Positions 48,077-58,179 of a DNA stretch of 64,000 nucleotides are shown piece after piece. Source of the stretch: Enterobacteriaceae bacterium RIT691. Its GTDB lineage: Bacteria > Pseudomonadota > Gammaproteobacteria > Enterobacterales > Enterobacteriaceae. Below the pieces are notes generated by a model. That model had not been told where the DNA came from. It was given only the letters and a program-made list of their open reading frames with translations, and searched no databases. Location: positions 1 to 64,000 of the forward strand of contig WJYM01000007.1 in the NCBI GenBank assembly GCA_009668205.1, in the 5' to 3' direction. Made by a program: the position numbers and the translations under genes. Position 1 is the stretch's first letter, and every line of letters starts with the position of its first letter.

Positions 48077-48142
48077 GTTCAGGCTCACTCTCCATTCAGC
48101 AAGAGATCCTGCTGAGAAGAAACCGGCCACACGCGCTGAAAC

Positions 48143-48598
48143 TTACCCTCGTCCAGGGTGGTTCATGATGTGATCTTCCCAGTCAACCACGTCAGATTCC
48201 TTCACCGCAATGTTTCGCACAGAGATGCGCTCACCGTGCATTGCGGCTTTCGACCCGGTCAATAAAGGATGCCATTCAGGGAGCGGTTGACCTTCGGCAA
48301 GCAGACGATAGGCACAGGTATGCGGCAGCCATTCGAAAGTGGGCAAGTTATCGCGCGTCAGTTTGATGCAGTCCGGCTCGTACTCGAAACGACGCTCGTA
48401 GTTACGGCACTGGCAGGTTTTAATATTCAGCTGGCGACAGGCAACATTCGTGAAGTAGATTTCGTCACTGTCTTCATCCATCAGCTTGTGCAGGCAGCAC
48501 TGACCGCAGCCGTCGCACAGTGATTCCCACTCGGCATCGGTCATCTGCTCCAGCGTTTTACTTTGCCAAAAGGGTGTATCGCTCATAGAAATATCCGC
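48143..48598 (-). CDS. ycgN: UPF0260 family protein YcgN
   Basis: A 151-residue cytoplasmic protein with many conserved Cys residues: [12 protein letters not shown] near the N-terminus and [27 protein letters not shown]. The spacing suggests a metal or iron-sulfur site, but the function is unknown. The start may be the ATG at 48598 (aligned with E. coli) or the one at 48586, which has a slightly better upstream site. It precedes nothing closely on its strand and follows ycgM by about 80 bases. Confidence 0.9.
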   Translation of the reverse strand, partial: ADISMSDTPFWQSKTLEQMTDAEWESLCDGCGQCCLHKLMDEDSDEIYFTNVACRQLNIKTCQCRNYERRFEYEPDCIKLTRDNLPTFEWLPHTCAYRLLAEGQPLPEWHPLLTGSKAAMHGERISVRNIAVKESDVVDWEDHIMNHPGRG

Positions 48599-48679
48599 CA
48601 TTAAAAACCAGGGGCACCTTATAACCAGTCTGGCATGCGGATGCAAGTTTTGCCGCCCCTGAAGGGCGGCAATGCAGCG

Positions 48680-49339
48680 TTACAGCACTCGGGTCGTGAG
48701 CGAGTGGCCGTTGAAGCCCACTTCCAGTTCATCACCGTTGTGCAATGGCCCGACCCCTTCCGGCGTACCGGTCAGGATCACATCACCGCTCTTCAGGGTG
48801 AAGAAACGGCTCATGTAGGCAATCAGCGGGACAATCTTGTGGATCATATCCGTCGTCGACCCCTGCTGGCGCACTTCACCATTCACCTTCAGGCTCAGCG
48901 GCGTATTTTGTGGATCGCCATTGAAGTCTGCGGCCGGAATAAATCCGGAAATCGGGCAGGAATTATCAAAACCCTTGGCTTTTTCCCAGGGCTGCCCGGC
49001 TTTCTTCAATTTGCCCTGCAGATCGCGCAGCGTCAGATCAAGCGCAATGCCATAACCTGCGATGGCTTTCAGCACATGCGCCTCTGTGGCCTGACGGAGC
49101 GTACCGCCAATCAGCACCGCCAGTTCTACCTCATGGTGCACCGACCCGAGCCCTTCCGGGAGCACCAGCGGCTGGCGAATATCACACAGCGCGGTTTCAG
49201 GTTTAATAAACAGGACCGGCTCTTCCGGTGTCGCACTGCCCATTTCCTGAATATGCTTCGCATAATTACTGCCTACACAAACCACTTTACTGACCGGGTA
49301 ATCCAGTAGCGCACCCTGCCAGTTATGATGTTGATACAT
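48680..49339 (-). CDS. ycgM: FAH-family hydrolase YcgM
   Basis: A 219-residue fumarylacetoacetase-fold enzyme: VVCVGSNYAKHIQEMG, the metal-binding HHEVELAVLIG and DVILTGTPEGVGPL. Proteins of this group act as acylpyruvase or oxaloacetate decarboxylase/tautomerase; the exact activity of YcgM is not certain. I start at MYQHHNWQ (49339), aligned with E. coli, although the frame is open 33 codons further. It lies 19 bases downstream of ycgL. Confidence 0.92.
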   Translation of the reverse strand: MYQHHNWQGALLDYPVSKVVCVGSNYAKHIQEMGSATPEEPVLFIKPETALCDIRQPLVLPEGLGSVHHEVELAVLIGGTLRQATEAHVLKAIAGYGIALDLTLRDLQGKLKKAGQPWEKAKGFDNSCPISGFIPAADFNGDPQNTPLSLKVNGEVRQQGSTTDMIHKIVPLIAYMSRFFTLKSGDVILTGTPEGVGPLHNGDELEVGFNGHSLTTRVL

Positions 49340-49358
49340 GCCTGCTCCTGTCGTTGCG

Positions 49359-49631
49359 TTATTGTTTTCCGCTCTCCAGATGCTGCTTGAGTAAATTTTC
49401 CGGTGGCGGCGGGAGTTGCAGATAATAGCCCTGGTCAATCAGGGCCTGTTTGACCTTTTCCAGATCGGCATTGACCAATTTTTTACGCCCGTCCAGGGGC
49501 AAAAGCATGGCCAGCTGAGGCTGACCAAAGCCGGCCATCAACTCAGGTGGCACTCGGGAAAAATCGTCTTTTTTTTCGACATATAAATAGGTCTGATCGC
49601 GCTTGGTACTTCTGTAGATCACACAAAACAT
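49359..49631 (-). CDS. ycgL: YcgL family protein
   Basis: A 90-residue protein with the YcgL fold: [28 protein letters not shown] and [19 protein letters not shown]. It is a soluble alpha/beta protein of unknown function, widespread in gammaproteobacteria. It is divergent from minC and upstream of ycgM in the same direction. E. coli YcgL is annotated with an extra N-terminal segment; the shorter start fits better here. Confidence 0.92.
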   Translation of the reverse strand: MFCVIYRSTKRDQTYLYVEKKDDFSRVPPELMAGFGQPQLAMLLPLDGRKKLVNADLEKVKQALIDQGYYLQLPPPPENLLKQHLESGKQ

Positions 49632-49757
49632 GACTTTTACTCTGAATTAGACTGTGGTGACTTGCCTCTCTATATTAGTGACTATAACATGCCCTGTAGT
49701 CTTCGGAATATCATCGCAGCGTTGCGGTTGATAAATTGAAAATTGAGTAAGGCCAGG

Positions 49758-50456
49758 ATGTCAAATACGCCCATCGAACTTAAAGGCAGTAGCTTCACGT
49801 TATCAGTGGTTCATTTGCACGAGGCAAAACCCGAGGTTATTCGTCAGGCGTTAGAAGACAAAATCGCCCAGGCTCCTGCTTTCCTGCGTCACGCCCCTGT
49901 GGTGGTGAACATCAGCAGTCTTGAAGACCTTACCCGCTGGCAGCCTCTGCAGCAGGCCATTTCTGCGACAGGCCTGCGTATTATGGGCGTCAGTGGGTGT
50001 AAAAATCCCGAGCTGAAAGCGGAAATTGACCGTTCAGGCATTCCCTTACTGACTGAAGGGAAAGACAAAGTCACCCGTGCAGCGCCGGTTGAAGCCCCTG
50101 TTGCAGAACCAATTGTTACCCCTGTCACAAAAACGCGATTGATTGACATGCCGGTTCGTTCCGGTCAGCGGATTTATGCACCAAACTGTGATCTGATTGT
50201 GACAAGCCACGTCAGCGCAGGCGCAGAACTGATCGCTGACGGCAATATTCACATTTACGGCATGATGCGGGGACGCGCGCTTGCAGGTGCAAGCGGCGAC
50301 AGAGAAGCACAAATATTTTGTACCCACCTGGCGGCAGAACTGGTTTCCATCGCAGGTGTTTACTGGCTGAGTGAAAATATGCCAGCCGACTCTTATGGCA
50401 AAGCGGTACGTCTGCGTCTTGACGACGCCGCTCTGACAATTGAACCGTTAAACTAA
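49758..50456 (+). CDS. minC: Septum site-determining protein MinC
   Basis: A 232-residue inhibitor of FtsZ polymerisation. The N-terminal FtsZ-binding domain ([18 protein letters not shown]) is joined by a Pro/Val-rich linker (about 103-123) to the C-terminal beta-helix with [20 protein letters not shown] and [15 protein letters not shown], which binds MinD. I start at [10 protein letters not shown] (49758), as in E. coli, with AAGG...AGG upstream. It heads the minCDE operon. Confidence 0.96.
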   Translation: MSNTPIELKGSSFTLSVVHLHEAKPEVIRQALEDKIAQAPAFLRHAPVVVNISSLEDLTRWQPLQQAISATGLRIMGVSGCKNPELKAEIDRSGIPLLTEGKDKVTRAAPVEAPVAEPIVTPVTKTRLIDMPVRSGQRIYAPNCDLIVTSHVSAGAELIADGNIHIYGMMRGRALAGASGDREAQIFCTHLAAELVSIAGVYWLSENMPADSYGKAVRLRLDDAALTIEPLN

Positions 50457-50479
50457 TCCCTTTTTAACAAGGAATTTCT

Positions 50480-51292
50480 ATGGCACGCATTATTGTTGTG
50501 ACTTCGGGTAAAGGAGGCGTTGGCAAGACCACCTCCAGCGCGGCCATCGCTACGGGTCTGGCCCAGAAGGGAAAGAAGACTGTCGTTATCGATTTTGATA
50601 TCGGCCTGCGTAACCTTGACCTGATCATGGGTTGTGAGCGCCGTGTGGTTTATGACTTTGTTAACGTCATTCAGGGCGATGCCACACTGAACCAGGCGCT
50701 GATTAAAGATAAGCGCACCGAGAATCTGTACATTCTTCCGGCATCACAAACCCGTGATAAAGACGCGCTGACCTATGAAGGCGTTGAAAAAGTCCTGGAA
50801 GAGCTCAAGAAGATGGACTTCGACTTCATCGTCTGTGACTCCCCGGCAGGGATTGAAACCGGCGCGCTGATGGCGCTGTACTTCGCTGATGAAGCGGTGA
50901 TTACCACCAACCCGGAAGTCTCTTCCGTCCGTGACTCTGACCGTATTCTTGGCATCCTGGCATCCAAATCCCGCCGTGCCGAGAAAGGTGAAGACCCGAT
51001 TAAAGAACATCTTTTGCTGACCCGCTACAATCCGGGCCGCGTCAGCAAAGGCGACATGCTGAGCATGGAAGATGTGCTGGAAATTCTGCGCATCAAACTG
51101 GTTGGCGTGATCCCGGAAGATCAGTCAGTCCTTCGTGCCTCTAACCAGGGTGAGCCGGTCATTCTTGACGCCGAAGCCGACGCGGGCAAAGCCTACGCCG
51201 ACACGGTAGAACGTCTGCTGGGAGAAGAACGTCCTTTCCGCTTCATCGAAGAAGAGAAGAAAGGTTTCCTCAAACGCCTGTTCGGAGGATAA
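50480..51292 (+). CDS. minD: Septum site-determining ATPase MinD
   Basis: A 270-residue membrane-associated ATPase with the deviant Walker A GKGGVGKTT, VVIDFDIGLRNLDL and DSPAGIE. The C-terminal amphipathic helix KKGFLKRLFGG attaches it to the membrane when ATP is bound. It recruits MinC and is released by MinE. It lies 23 bases after minC and 3 bases before minE. Confidence 0.98.
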   Translation: MARIIVVTSGKGGVGKTTSSAAIATGLAQKGKKTVVIDFDIGLRNLDLIMGCERRVVYDFVNVIQGDATLNQALIKDKRTENLYILPASQTRDKDALTYEGVEKVLEELKKMDFDFIVCDSPAGIETGALMALYFADEAVITTNPEVSSVRDSDRILGILASKSRRAEKGEDPIKEHLLLTRYNPGRVSKGDMLSMEDVLEILRIKLVGVIPEDQSVLRASNQGEPVILDAEADAGKAYADTVERLLGEERPFRFIEEEKKGFLKRLFGG

Positions 51293-51295
51293 GTT

Positions 51296-51565
51296 ATGGC
51301 ATTACTCGACTTTTTTCTCTCACGAAAAAAGAATACCGCCAACATCGCGAAAGAACGTTTGCAGATTATCGTCGCGGAACGTCGTCGCAGTGACGCGGAA
51401 CCGCATTATCTGCCGCAGCTCAGGAAGGATATTCTTGAGGTTATCTGCAAGTACGTGCAGATCGACCCGGAGATGGTGACCGTGCAGCTGGAGCAAAAAG
51501 ATGGGGATATCTCCATTCTTGAGCTCAACGTTGCGCTACCTGAAGCGGAAGAGTCGAAATCCTGA
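51296..51565 (+). CDS. minE: Cell division topological specificity factor MinE
   Basis: An 89-residue protein, nearly identical to E. coli MinE: membrane-binding start [12 protein letters not shown], anti-MinCD helix [19 protein letters not shown] and the dimerising beta domain ending [10 protein letters not shown]. It stimulates MinD ATPase and sets the oscillation that places the septum at midcell. A terminator follows directly. Confidence 0.98.
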   Translation: MALLDFFLSRKKNTANIAKERLQIIVAERRRSDAEPHYLPQLRKDILEVICKYVQIDPEMVTVQLEQKDGDISILELNVALPEAEESKS

Positions 51566-51569
51566 TGTG

Positions 51570-51596
51570 AAAAACCCCGGCAGTCCGGGGTTTTTT
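51570..51596 (+). terminator. Terminator of the minCDE operon
   Basis: AAAACCCCGG pairs with CCGGGGTTTT around a CAGT loop with a T-run of six, directly after the minE stop. Confidence 0.88.
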
Positions 51597-51638
51597 ATGG
51601 GTGTTACCGCCCTCTCCCACAGGAAGAGGATTAGCTCA

Positions 51639-52769
51639 TTACGCGCGTGGATAATTCGCCAGCAGCGCGTTCAGGCGATCGGCCATCAATTCTGCGCGCC
51701 AGCCTGACACCATCTCAGGCAGCGATTTTTGCAGCTTCAGCGCCCAGTGCCAGTTCAGCAGCTGGTTGATTTGCCTTCTGGATGCCAGCATTTCGGCACT
51801 GACGCCCTTCTCTGCACTCACCTCTTGCACCAGCGCTTTGATCTCTTTGAACACTTTGCGGTACGCCGGCATATCCATCAGGTTTTGCAGCGGTTCTGGC
51901 AGAGCGTCTTCCGGCAGCGCCTGAGCTTTCTCGACCAGACTCAACAGCATTTTGCCGTGGAAACGGATCTCGCTGCCCGAGAGACCCAGGCTGTCGAGCT
52001 CGCCCAGACTTCCTGGCATATAGCGCGCCACACTCCAAAGATGCTCTTCGCGTACCACAAAATTCACTGCCAGGTTGCGCTCACGCGCTTTACGCAAACG
52101 CCAGTCTGCCAACAGCTTAAGACATGCCAGTTGACGGGTGCGCAGCTGTGAAGCATTGGTGATGTCACGCCAGGCCTCCGCCGGATCAACCACTTCCTGA
52201 CGACGCAGCTGCATCAGGCGACATTCGTCGAGCGCAGCCGGTAGCCAGCCGCTGGTGTCGGTCTCAGCCAGCAATTTCTTCGCAATCGGCAGCAGATACC
52301 AGACGTCCGCCGCCGCATAATCACATTGACGTTCGGTCAACGGACGCGCCAGCCAGTCGGTGCGGGATTCGCTCTTGTCTAACGCAATGCCCGTGTACTC
52401 TTCCACCATCGCGGCAAAGCCCCACGACATCGGACGTCCGCAGAAGGCGGCCAGTATCTGAGTATCAATCAGCGGCTCCGGCAGTTCGCCAAACGCATTC
52501 AGGAAGACCTCCAGATCTTCACTGCCTGCATGCAAATATTTGGTGACATTTTTATCCTGCATCAGCGCTTTGAAAGGACGCCAGTCATGGATGGTCTGTG
52601 GGTCAATCAGCACCACATTTTGGCCATCAAACATTTGGATAAGACCCAACTGCGGATAATAGGTACGGGTGCGGACAAACTCGGTGTCCAGCGCAATGGC
52701 AGGAACGTCGCGCGCGGCCTCACAGGCAGCCTGCAGCGCAGCATCCTCGGTAATCATCTGATAATTCAA
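51639..52769 (-). CDS. rnd: Ribonuclease D
   Basis: A 376-residue 3'-5' exoribonuclease of the DEDD family that trims tRNA precursors. The four metal-binding acids are in IALDTEF, HAGSEDLEVF and CDYAAADVWYL, followed by two HRDC domains. The start is a TTG at 52769; E. coli rnd is also translated from UUG, which is known to matter for its expression. The gene lies next to minE here, whereas in E. coli K-12 the two are far apart. Confidence 0.95.
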   Translation of the reverse strand: MNYQMITEDAALQAACEAARDVPAIALDTEFVRTRTYYPQLGLIQMFDGQNVVLIDPQTIHDWRPFKALMQDKNVTKYLHAGSEDLEVFLNAFGELPEPLIDTQILAAFCGRPMSWGFAAMVEEYTGIALDKSESRTDWLARPLTERQCDYAAADVWYLLPIAKKLLAETDTSGWLPAALDECRLMQLRRQEVVDPAEAWRDITNASQLRTRQLACLKLLADWRLRKARERNLAVNFVVREEHLWSVARYMPGSLGELDSLGLSGSEIRFHGKMLLSLVEKAQALPEDALPEPLQNLMDMPAYRKVFKEIKALVQEVSAEKGVSAEMLASRRQINQLLNWHWALKLQKSLPEMVSGWRAELMADRLNALLANYPRA

Positions 52770-52794
52770 TTTGCTTTCTCTGGTTTGCGCCCAT

Positions 52795-52823
52795 AAAAAA
52801 CGCCGGCTTAACCGGCGTCTTCA
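52795..52823 (-). terminator. Terminator of fadD
   Basis: On the leftward strand GACGCCGGTTAAGCCGGCGTTTTTT forms an 8-bp stem with a T-run, 18 bases after the fadD stop and just upstream of rnd. Confidence 0.88.
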
Positions 52824-52840
52824 GGCGACTCACTCGTAGC

Positions 52841-54526
52841 TCAGCCTTTATTGTCCACTTTAGCACGCGCTTCGTCACGCAGTTCTCGTCGCAAAATCTT
52901 TCCAACGTTAGATTTTGGTAACTCGGTGCGGAACTCAACCAGCTTCGGCACTTTGTAGCCCGTCAGCTGACGACGGCAGAAAGTGATCAGCGCATCTTCC
53001 GTTAATGCCGGGTCTTTTTTGACCACAAAAATCTTCACCGCTTCACCGCTGCTCCCGGACGGAACGCCCACCGCGGCCACTTCCTGGACGCCAGAGTGCT
53101 GCATCACCACGTCTTCAATTTCATTCGGATAGACGTTGAAGCCAGAGACCAGAATCATGTCTTTTTTACGATCGACAATGCGCATGAAGCCTTCATCATC
53201 CATGACCGCAATATCCCCGGTATGCAGCCAGCCATTTTTGATGATTTCATCCGTTGCATCCGGACGCTGCCAGTAGCCCAGCATCACCTGTGGACCTTTG
53301 ACGCACAACTCGCCCGGTTCACCTGGCGGCACTTCGTTGTTCTCATCGTCCACCAGCTTCACTTCGGTAGACGGCACCGGCAGGCCAATACTGCCGCTGT
53401 GGTAGTCGATATCATGTGGGTTAACGCTGACCAGTGGCGCACACTCCGTCAGGCCATATCCCTCAAGCAGATAGCGGCCAGTGAGTTTAACCCAGCGTTC
53501 CGCCACCACCTGCTGAACAGGCATTCCCCCACCCGCCGAGAGGCGCAGCGTCGAGAAGTCCAGCTGCTGGAACTCTTTGTTATTCAGCAGCGCGTTGAAC
53601 AGGGTGTTAACCCCGGTAATCGCCGTGAATGGATATCTTGCCATCTCCTTCACCAGGCCCGGGATATCACGCGGGTTGGTGATAAGCAGGTTCTGTCCGC
53701 CAAGTTCGATAAACAGCAGGCAGTTCATGGTCAGTGCGAAGATGTGATACAGCGGCAGCGCGGTCACCACCAGTTCTTTACCCGGATGGAACAGCGGGCC
53801 ATAGGTGGCATGAACCTGTGCCAGGTTGGCCAGCATGTTGCGATGGGTCAGCATCGCCCCTTTTGCTACGCCCGTTGTGCCGCCGGTGTATTGCAGGAAA
53901 GCCAAATCTTCCGCCACCACTTCCGGCTTCACGTACTGCATGCGGTAACCCTGCTGCAAAGCACGACGGAACGAAATCGCATCCGGCAGATGGTATTTCG
54001 GCACCAGCCGTTTAACGTACTTCACCACGAAGTTGACCAGCGTGCCTTTGGCCGTGGAAAGCTGATCGCCCATGCGCGTCAGGATAACATGACGGACCTG
54101 GGTCTTTTCGACCACCTTTTCCAGCGTATGGGCAAAGTTGGACACAATGACAATCGCGCTGGCACCGCTATCATTGAGCTGATGTTCTAGCTCCCGCGGC
54201 GTATACAGCGGGTTGACGTTCACCACGATCATCCCTGCACGCAAAATACCAAACAGCGCGACAGGATATTGCAGCAGGTTGGGCATCATCAGCGCCACGC
54301 GGTCGCCTTTTTGCAAACCCAGGCCTTCCTGAAGATAGGCGGCAAAAGCACGGCTGCGCTCTTCCAGTTTACGGAACGTCATCACCTCGCCCATGTTGAC
54401 GAACGCAGGCTGATCGGCAAAACGGGTCGTGGCCTGTTCAAACAAATCAACCAGGGATTGATAACGGTCAGGATCAATCTCCGCCGGAACATCCGCGGGG
54501 TAGCGGTTAAGCCAAACCTTTTTCAA
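52841..54526 (-). CDS. fadD: Long-chain acyl-CoA synthetase FadD
   Basis: A 561-residue inner-membrane-associated enzyme, the same length as E. coli FadD, that converts fatty acids to acyl-CoA with ATP. The AMP-binding signature [18 protein letters not shown] and the FACS motif [26 protein letters not shown] are intact. I start at the TTG at 54526 ([12 protein letters not shown]), the known E. coli UUG start, with GAGGTG seven bases upstream; the open frame goes 23 codons further. A FadR-like site lies 73 bases upstream. Confidence 0.96.
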   Translation of the reverse strand: MKKVWLNRYPADVPAEIDPDRYQSLVDLFEQATTRFADQPAFVNMGEVMTFRKLEERSRAFAAYLQEGLGLQKGDRVALMMPNLLQYPVALFGILRAGMIVVNVNPLYTPRELEHQLNDSGASAIVIVSNFAHTLEKVVEKTQVRHVILTRMGDQLSTAKGTLVNFVVKYVKRLVPKYHLPDAISFRRALQQGYRMQYVKPEVVAEDLAFLQYTGGTTGVAKGAMLTHRNMLANLAQVHATYGPLFHPGKELVVTALPLYHIFALTMNCLLFIELGGQNLLITNPRDIPGLVKEMARYPFTAITGVNTLFNALLNNKEFQQLDFSTLRLSAGGGMPVQQVVAERWVKLTGRYLLEGYGLTECAPLVSVNPHDIDYHSGSIGLPVPSTEVKLVDDENNEVPPGEPGELCVKGPQVMLGYWQRPDATDEIIKNGWLHTGDIAVMDDEGFMRIVDRKKDMILVSGFNVYPNEIEDVVMQHSGVQEVAAVGVPSGSSGEAVKIFVVKKDPALTEDALITFCRRQLTGYKVPKLVEFRTELPKSNVGKILRRELRDEARAKVDNKG

Positions 54527-54598
54527 TGAATCACCTCTGAAATGAGAAACCGTCGTCATCGCAACCCCTTTCAATAAACAAAAAGTTAACAACATATT

Positions 54599-54615
54599 AA
54601 CTAATCGTACCAGTT
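54599..54615 (-). promoter_or_regulatory. Candidate FadR operator of fadD
   Basis: The leftward strand reads AACTGGTACGATTAGTT, compared with the FadR consensus AACTGGTCNGACCAGTT: three mismatches, with both outer arms kept. It lies 73 bases upstream of the fadD start and fits repression by FadR, encoded at 44889-45608. Confidence 0.55.
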
Positions 54616-54689
54616 TATTAATTAATCGGATTTAAGGTTGCGAAGCGCGTCACTATTTATTTTTCTTCTGCCGGGGAGTCCATCCCGCC

Positions 54690-54720
54690 AAAAAGAAACA
54701 GCGGACAAGCCGCTGTCTCG
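54690..54720 (-). terminator. Terminator of yeaY
   Basis: On the leftward strand ACAGCGG pairs with CCGCTGT around CTTGT and is followed by a T-rich tract, 26 bases after the yeaY stop. Confidence 0.75.
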
Positions 54721-54741
54721 AAATTAATGTAAATCAATGGA

Positions 54742-55335
54742 TTATTCGGTAACGATGGTCTGTACCTGCGCAGGGCCTGGGTTATACCAGCCCCAGCCGC
54801 CGTAGCCATAACCACAGCGATGATAACGGCAGGGTCCCATTCCCCAATACGGGTCAATAGGCTCAGGCGGCATGACGACCTGCTGGGTCACACGCCAGCG
54901 TTTATAGCCCGTCGCCTGCATCACCATGTAGGTGTAGTTTGTGTCGCCTATTTTGCCTTGTGTCGTCCCGGTAATCGGCCCGACAACGGTCACCAGCTGG
55001 TTACGGAAATCAACAGGATCCAGGAAACCGTTCACGTCGGCATAGATACGACCGCGGGAAGGCTGGCCCAGCGAAGGGCGCGCCCCGTCATCAAGCGAGA
55101 CAGTGGCAATCTCAAGCCGGGTTTTCCCCTGCTCGTTTTTCACATTGACCACTTTTCCGCCAAAGCGCGCTTCCTGCCCAACGTACAGTTGAGGGGCCGC
55201 CATGACTCTGGCCAGATCCTGCTGTGGCGTTGGACTGGTGCCTTTGATCTCATCCGGCACCGTAACACAACCACTCAACGCGGCAACGACCCATCCGGCC
55301 AGTAAACCGCGTACTACATTTTTGGGGCTAACCAT
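54742..55335 (-). CDS. yeaY: Slp-family outer-membrane lipoprotein YeaY
   Basis: A 197-residue lipoprotein (lipobox LSGC) of the Slp family, with [31 protein letters not shown] and [20 protein letters not shown]. The C-terminus is rich in Gly and Tyr ([17 protein letters not shown]). The role is unknown; E. coli yeaY is in the envelope-stress regulon and a sigma-E-like promoter lies upstream here. It follows tsaB by 38 bases. Confidence 0.92.
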   Translation of the reverse strand: MVSPKNVVRGLLAGWVVAALSGCVTVPDEIKGTSPTPQQDLARVMAAPQLYVGQEARFGGKVVNVKNEQGKTRLEIATVSLDDGARPSLGQPSRGRIYADVNGFLDPVDFRNQLVTVVGPITGTTQGKIGDTNYTYMVMQATGYKRWRVTQQVVMPPEPIDPYWGMGPCRYHRCGYGYGGWGWYNPGPAQVQTIVTE

Positions 55336-55366
55336 CGCAGGACTCCCTTATTCTCAGCAATATAGA

Positions 55367-55395
55367 CTAAGATTCATTCCCGGCCGGGAAGTTTC
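55367..55395 (-). promoter_or_regulatory. Candidate sigma-E promoter of yeaY
   Basis: On the leftward strand GAAACTT and TCTTAG are separated by 16 bases, close to the sigma-E consensus GGAACTT-N15/16-GTCTAA. The -10 box lies 31 bases upstream of the yeaY start, overlapping the end of tsaB. Confidence 0.5.
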
Positions 55396-56069
55396 TTCCA
55401 TGCCACTTCATTGCGTAAATAAACCGGCTCGGCGTTCTCTACGGCAACGGTTTTTTGCTGTGCAAACTGCTGGCAGGCCAGCGGCAGCATATCTTCAGCG
55501 GCGGGTAACAACACCTCACCCTCGACAAGCGTCAGCCCACTGTCATTCGCCATGTCAGGCCATGCTGGCCAACCGGTGCCTACCGTAGCCCATTCGCCGC
55601 TGAGCTGCTTTAATCGTGCGTTAACGCTCTCCGGTTTCAGCACCGCTTCGCTGTCTTCACCGTGCCAGACGCCGTGTTCATCACGCTGATATTCAGCCCA
55701 ATACACTTCGCCCATCCGGGCATCGATAGCGGCTAACACACGAGTCGCGCCGGTTTTACGGAACGCCCCCTGCGCCATCGTCGCCAGCGAGGAGACGCCA
55801 ATCATCGGCAGCTCGGCACCCAGCGCCAGGCCCTGGGCAATGCCAATACCAATACGCACACCGGTAAAACTGCCCGGCCCGCGGCCAAACGCCAGCGCAT
55901 CGACTTCCGTCAACGTGATGCCGTTTTCAGTGAGAATATCCTGCACCAGAGGCAGGATGCGTTGGGTGTGTTCGCGGGGACAAAGCTCGAAATGAGCACT
56001 GATGGCACCGTCGTTCCACAGAGCCGCAGAACAGGCTTCCGTGGCGGTATCAATAGCCAGAATTCGCAT
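55374..56069 (-). CDS. tsaB: tRNA threonylcarbamoyladenosine protein TsaB
   Basis: A 231-residue protein of the ASKHA fold ([42 protein letters not shown]) that partners TsaD and TsaE to make the universal t6A modification on tRNAs reading ANN codons. It lacks catalytic metal ligands itself and serves as scaffold. It is essential in E. coli. It follows yoaA by 67 bases on the same strand. Confidence 0.95.
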   Translation of the reverse strand: MRILAIDTATEACSAALWNDGAISAHFELCPREHTQRILPLVQDILTENGITLTEVDALAFGRGPGSFTGVRIGIGIAQGLALGAELPMIGVSSLATMAQGAFRKTGATRVLAAIDARMGEVYWAEYQRDEHGVWHGEDSEAVLKPESVNARLKQLSGEWATVGTGWPAWPDMANDSGLTLVEGEVLLPAAEDMLPLACQQFAQQKTVAVENAEPVYLRNEVAWKKLPGRE

Positions 56070-56136
56070 AGGACGTCGCGCTCTCGCAATAGCTGATCAA
56101 GAAAATGGCGCGCATCTTACCACAGTTCGTCACAAA

Positions 56137-58047
56137 TTACGTCAGTGACAAACCAGCAAGAAAACGCACGGCGCGGCTGATATCACGGGTTCGCGGTGCA
56201 GGCGGCAGACTCGACAGGAATACGGCACCGTAAGGGCGCATCACCAGACGGTTGTCGCAAATCACCAGCACGCCGCGATCGTCCACGTCACGGATGAGAC
56301 GCCCCACCCCCTGTTTCAGGGTGATAACTGCATCCGGGAGCTGAACGTCATCAAACGGATCGCCGCCTCTGAGACGGCAATCTTCCATTCGCGCTTTCAG
56401 CAGCGGATCTTCCGGTGAGGTAAACGGCAGCTTATCGATAATCACCAGCGACAGCGTATCACCGCGGACGTCCACCCCTTCCCAGAAACTGCTGGTGGCC
56501 ACTAACAGCGCATTCCCCGCGCTGACAAACTGCTGCAACAATTGGCCTTTGCTGGTTTCCCCCTGCAGTAATACAGGCAAGTCCAGCATCGCGCGGAAAT
56601 GCTCTGCCAGCTCACGCATCATGGCGTGTGAGGTGCAGAGCATAAAGCAGCGGCCGTTGTTCGCTTCAATCATTGGGCGCAGCATGGTGGCAAGCTGTTT
56701 CGCGCCACCCTGTTGATTTGGCAGCGGAAGATTACGCGGCACGCAGAGCAGCGCCTGCTTTTGGTAATCAAAGGGACTTGGTAACAGCAGCGACTGGGCA
56801 TCATCAATACCCAGGCGGCCCGTGAAGTGATGCAGATCGTCGTTCACCGAAAGCGTCGCAGAGGTGAAAATCCAGCTGCCCTCTTTCTGCGCCATCACTT
56901 CTTTAAATTTGTCCGACACCGTCAGGGGCGTTAGCGCCAGCGTGAAGTGTCGGGAGGTGCATTCGTACCAGTAACTGAAGCCAGGCTGGTTGATCTCTTT
57001 TAAACGTTTCAGTCGTGCGCGATACAGCGTGGCGCGCTCGAAAGCCGCATCCAGCAACGCGGAACGTCCCAGTGAGAGTTTCGCAACGTCGTAGCAGAGC
57101 TCCAGAGCATCATCGAGCAACAGCAGCGCACGCTGAATGCCGTGGTCAGCCAGCAGTTCACGCAGATTGCCACGGTAGCCCGGTTCGCCCAGCTGCAGGC
57201 GGAAATCCTGCGTTGCCTGGGCCAGACGATCCGCACACTTCTGCAATTGTTGGGTATCTTTCAGTTCGGTGCGATAGGCAATGGTAATGTCTTTTGCCAT
57301 ATCCAAAAGCTGGCGGCTGGAAAGCGACTGGCCGAAATACTGGCTGGCGATATCCGGAAGCTGATGGGCTTCATCGAAAATCATCACTTCAGCCTCGGGG
57401 ATAAGCTCGGCAAAGCCGCTCTCTTTGACCACCATGTCGGCGAGGAACAGGTGATGGTTTACCACGACCACATCGGCATCCATCGCCTTTTTACGTGCTT
57501 TCACCACAAAACAGTCTTTGTAGAGTGGGCAGTCACTGCCAAGGCAGTTGTCATTGGTACTGGTGACCAGCGGCCAGGCCTGCGAATCCTCAGCCACGCT
57601 GACGCAGGTGCTGATATCACCGTCGATGGTCTGGTTCGACCAACTGCGCAGCAGGATAACGTCGCTGAGTGTCTGAACAGGGAGATCGCCGCCTGCCAAC
57701 GCCTGTTGCTCCAGACGCTCCAGACAGAGATAGTTGGAACGCCCTTTTAGCAGCGCTACGTGGCCCTTGTAGTTCAGCGCTTTTGCCACTGTGGGCAAAT
57801 CGCGGCTATAGAGCTGATCCTGCAGCGCCTTCGAGCCGGTGGAAATAATGACTTTCTTGTTTGCACGCAACGCGGGCGCAAGATAGGCGTAGGTTTTACC
57901 GGTTCCCGTGCCAGCTTCAACCACCAGCGGACGGGTTTCCTGTATGGCAAGCGTGACCGCTTCCGCCATCTGGCGCTGCGGCTCGCGGGGTTTAAACCCG
58001 GGTATCGCTTTGGCTAATTGCCCGTCTGTTGCAAAATCGTCAGTCAC
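56137..58047 (-). CDS. yoaA: DinG-family ATP-dependent helicase YoaA
   Basis: A 636-residue XPD/DinG-type 5'-3' helicase. Walker A is EAGTGTGKTYAYLAP, the DEAH box is IFDEAHQLPD, and the late motif is QGVGRLIRD. Cys residues in YLCLER and in NCLGSDCPLYKDCF supply the iron-sulfur cluster. In E. coli YoaA works with the HolC subunit in replication-fork repair. It is divergent from yoaB. Confidence 0.95.
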   Translation of the reverse strand: MTDDFATDGQLAKAIPGFKPREPQRQMAEAVTLAIQETRPLVVEAGTGTGKTYAYLAPALRANKKVIISTGSKALQDQLYSRDLPTVAKALNYKGHVALLKGRSNYLCLERLEQQALAGGDLPVQTLSDVILLRSWSNQTIDGDISTCVSVAEDSQAWPLVTSTNDNCLGSDCPLYKDCFVVKARKKAMDADVVVVNHHLFLADMVVKESGFAELIPEAEVMIFDEAHQLPDIASQYFGQSLSSRQLLDMAKDITIAYRTELKDTQQLQKCADRLAQATQDFRLQLGEPGYRGNLRELLADHGIQRALLLLDDALELCYDVAKLSLGRSALLDAAFERATLYRARLKRLKEINQPGFSYWYECTSRHFTLALTPLTVSDKFKEVMAQKEGSWIFTSATLSVNDDLHHFTGRLGIDDAQSLLLPSPFDYQKQALLCVPRNLPLPNQQGGAKQLATMLRPMIEANNGRCFMLCTSHAMMRELAEHFRAMLDLPVLLQGETSKGQLLQQFVSAGNALLVATSSFWEGVDVRGDTLSLVIIDKLPFTSPEDPLLKARMEDCRLRGGDPFDDVQLPDAVITLKQGVGRLIRDVDDRGVLVICDNRLVMRPYGAVFLSSLPPAPRTRDISRAVRFLAGLSLT

Positions 58048-58179
58048 ACTACCCCCTGTAAATCTGGACAGTAATTATGTCAGTGCAAAGGACGTTGTAC
58101 CAGCCAAAGTGGTGACGACCGTCGGACAATGTGGCACTCTTGCGACACTTTAAGATGGAATCTAACCGAGGAAACTGAG

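Noticed and set aside
53096-54190. 364-codon rightward frame antisense to fadD
   Set aside because: It has the same His/Gln/Arg-rich shadow composition, and fadD is unambiguous on the other strand.
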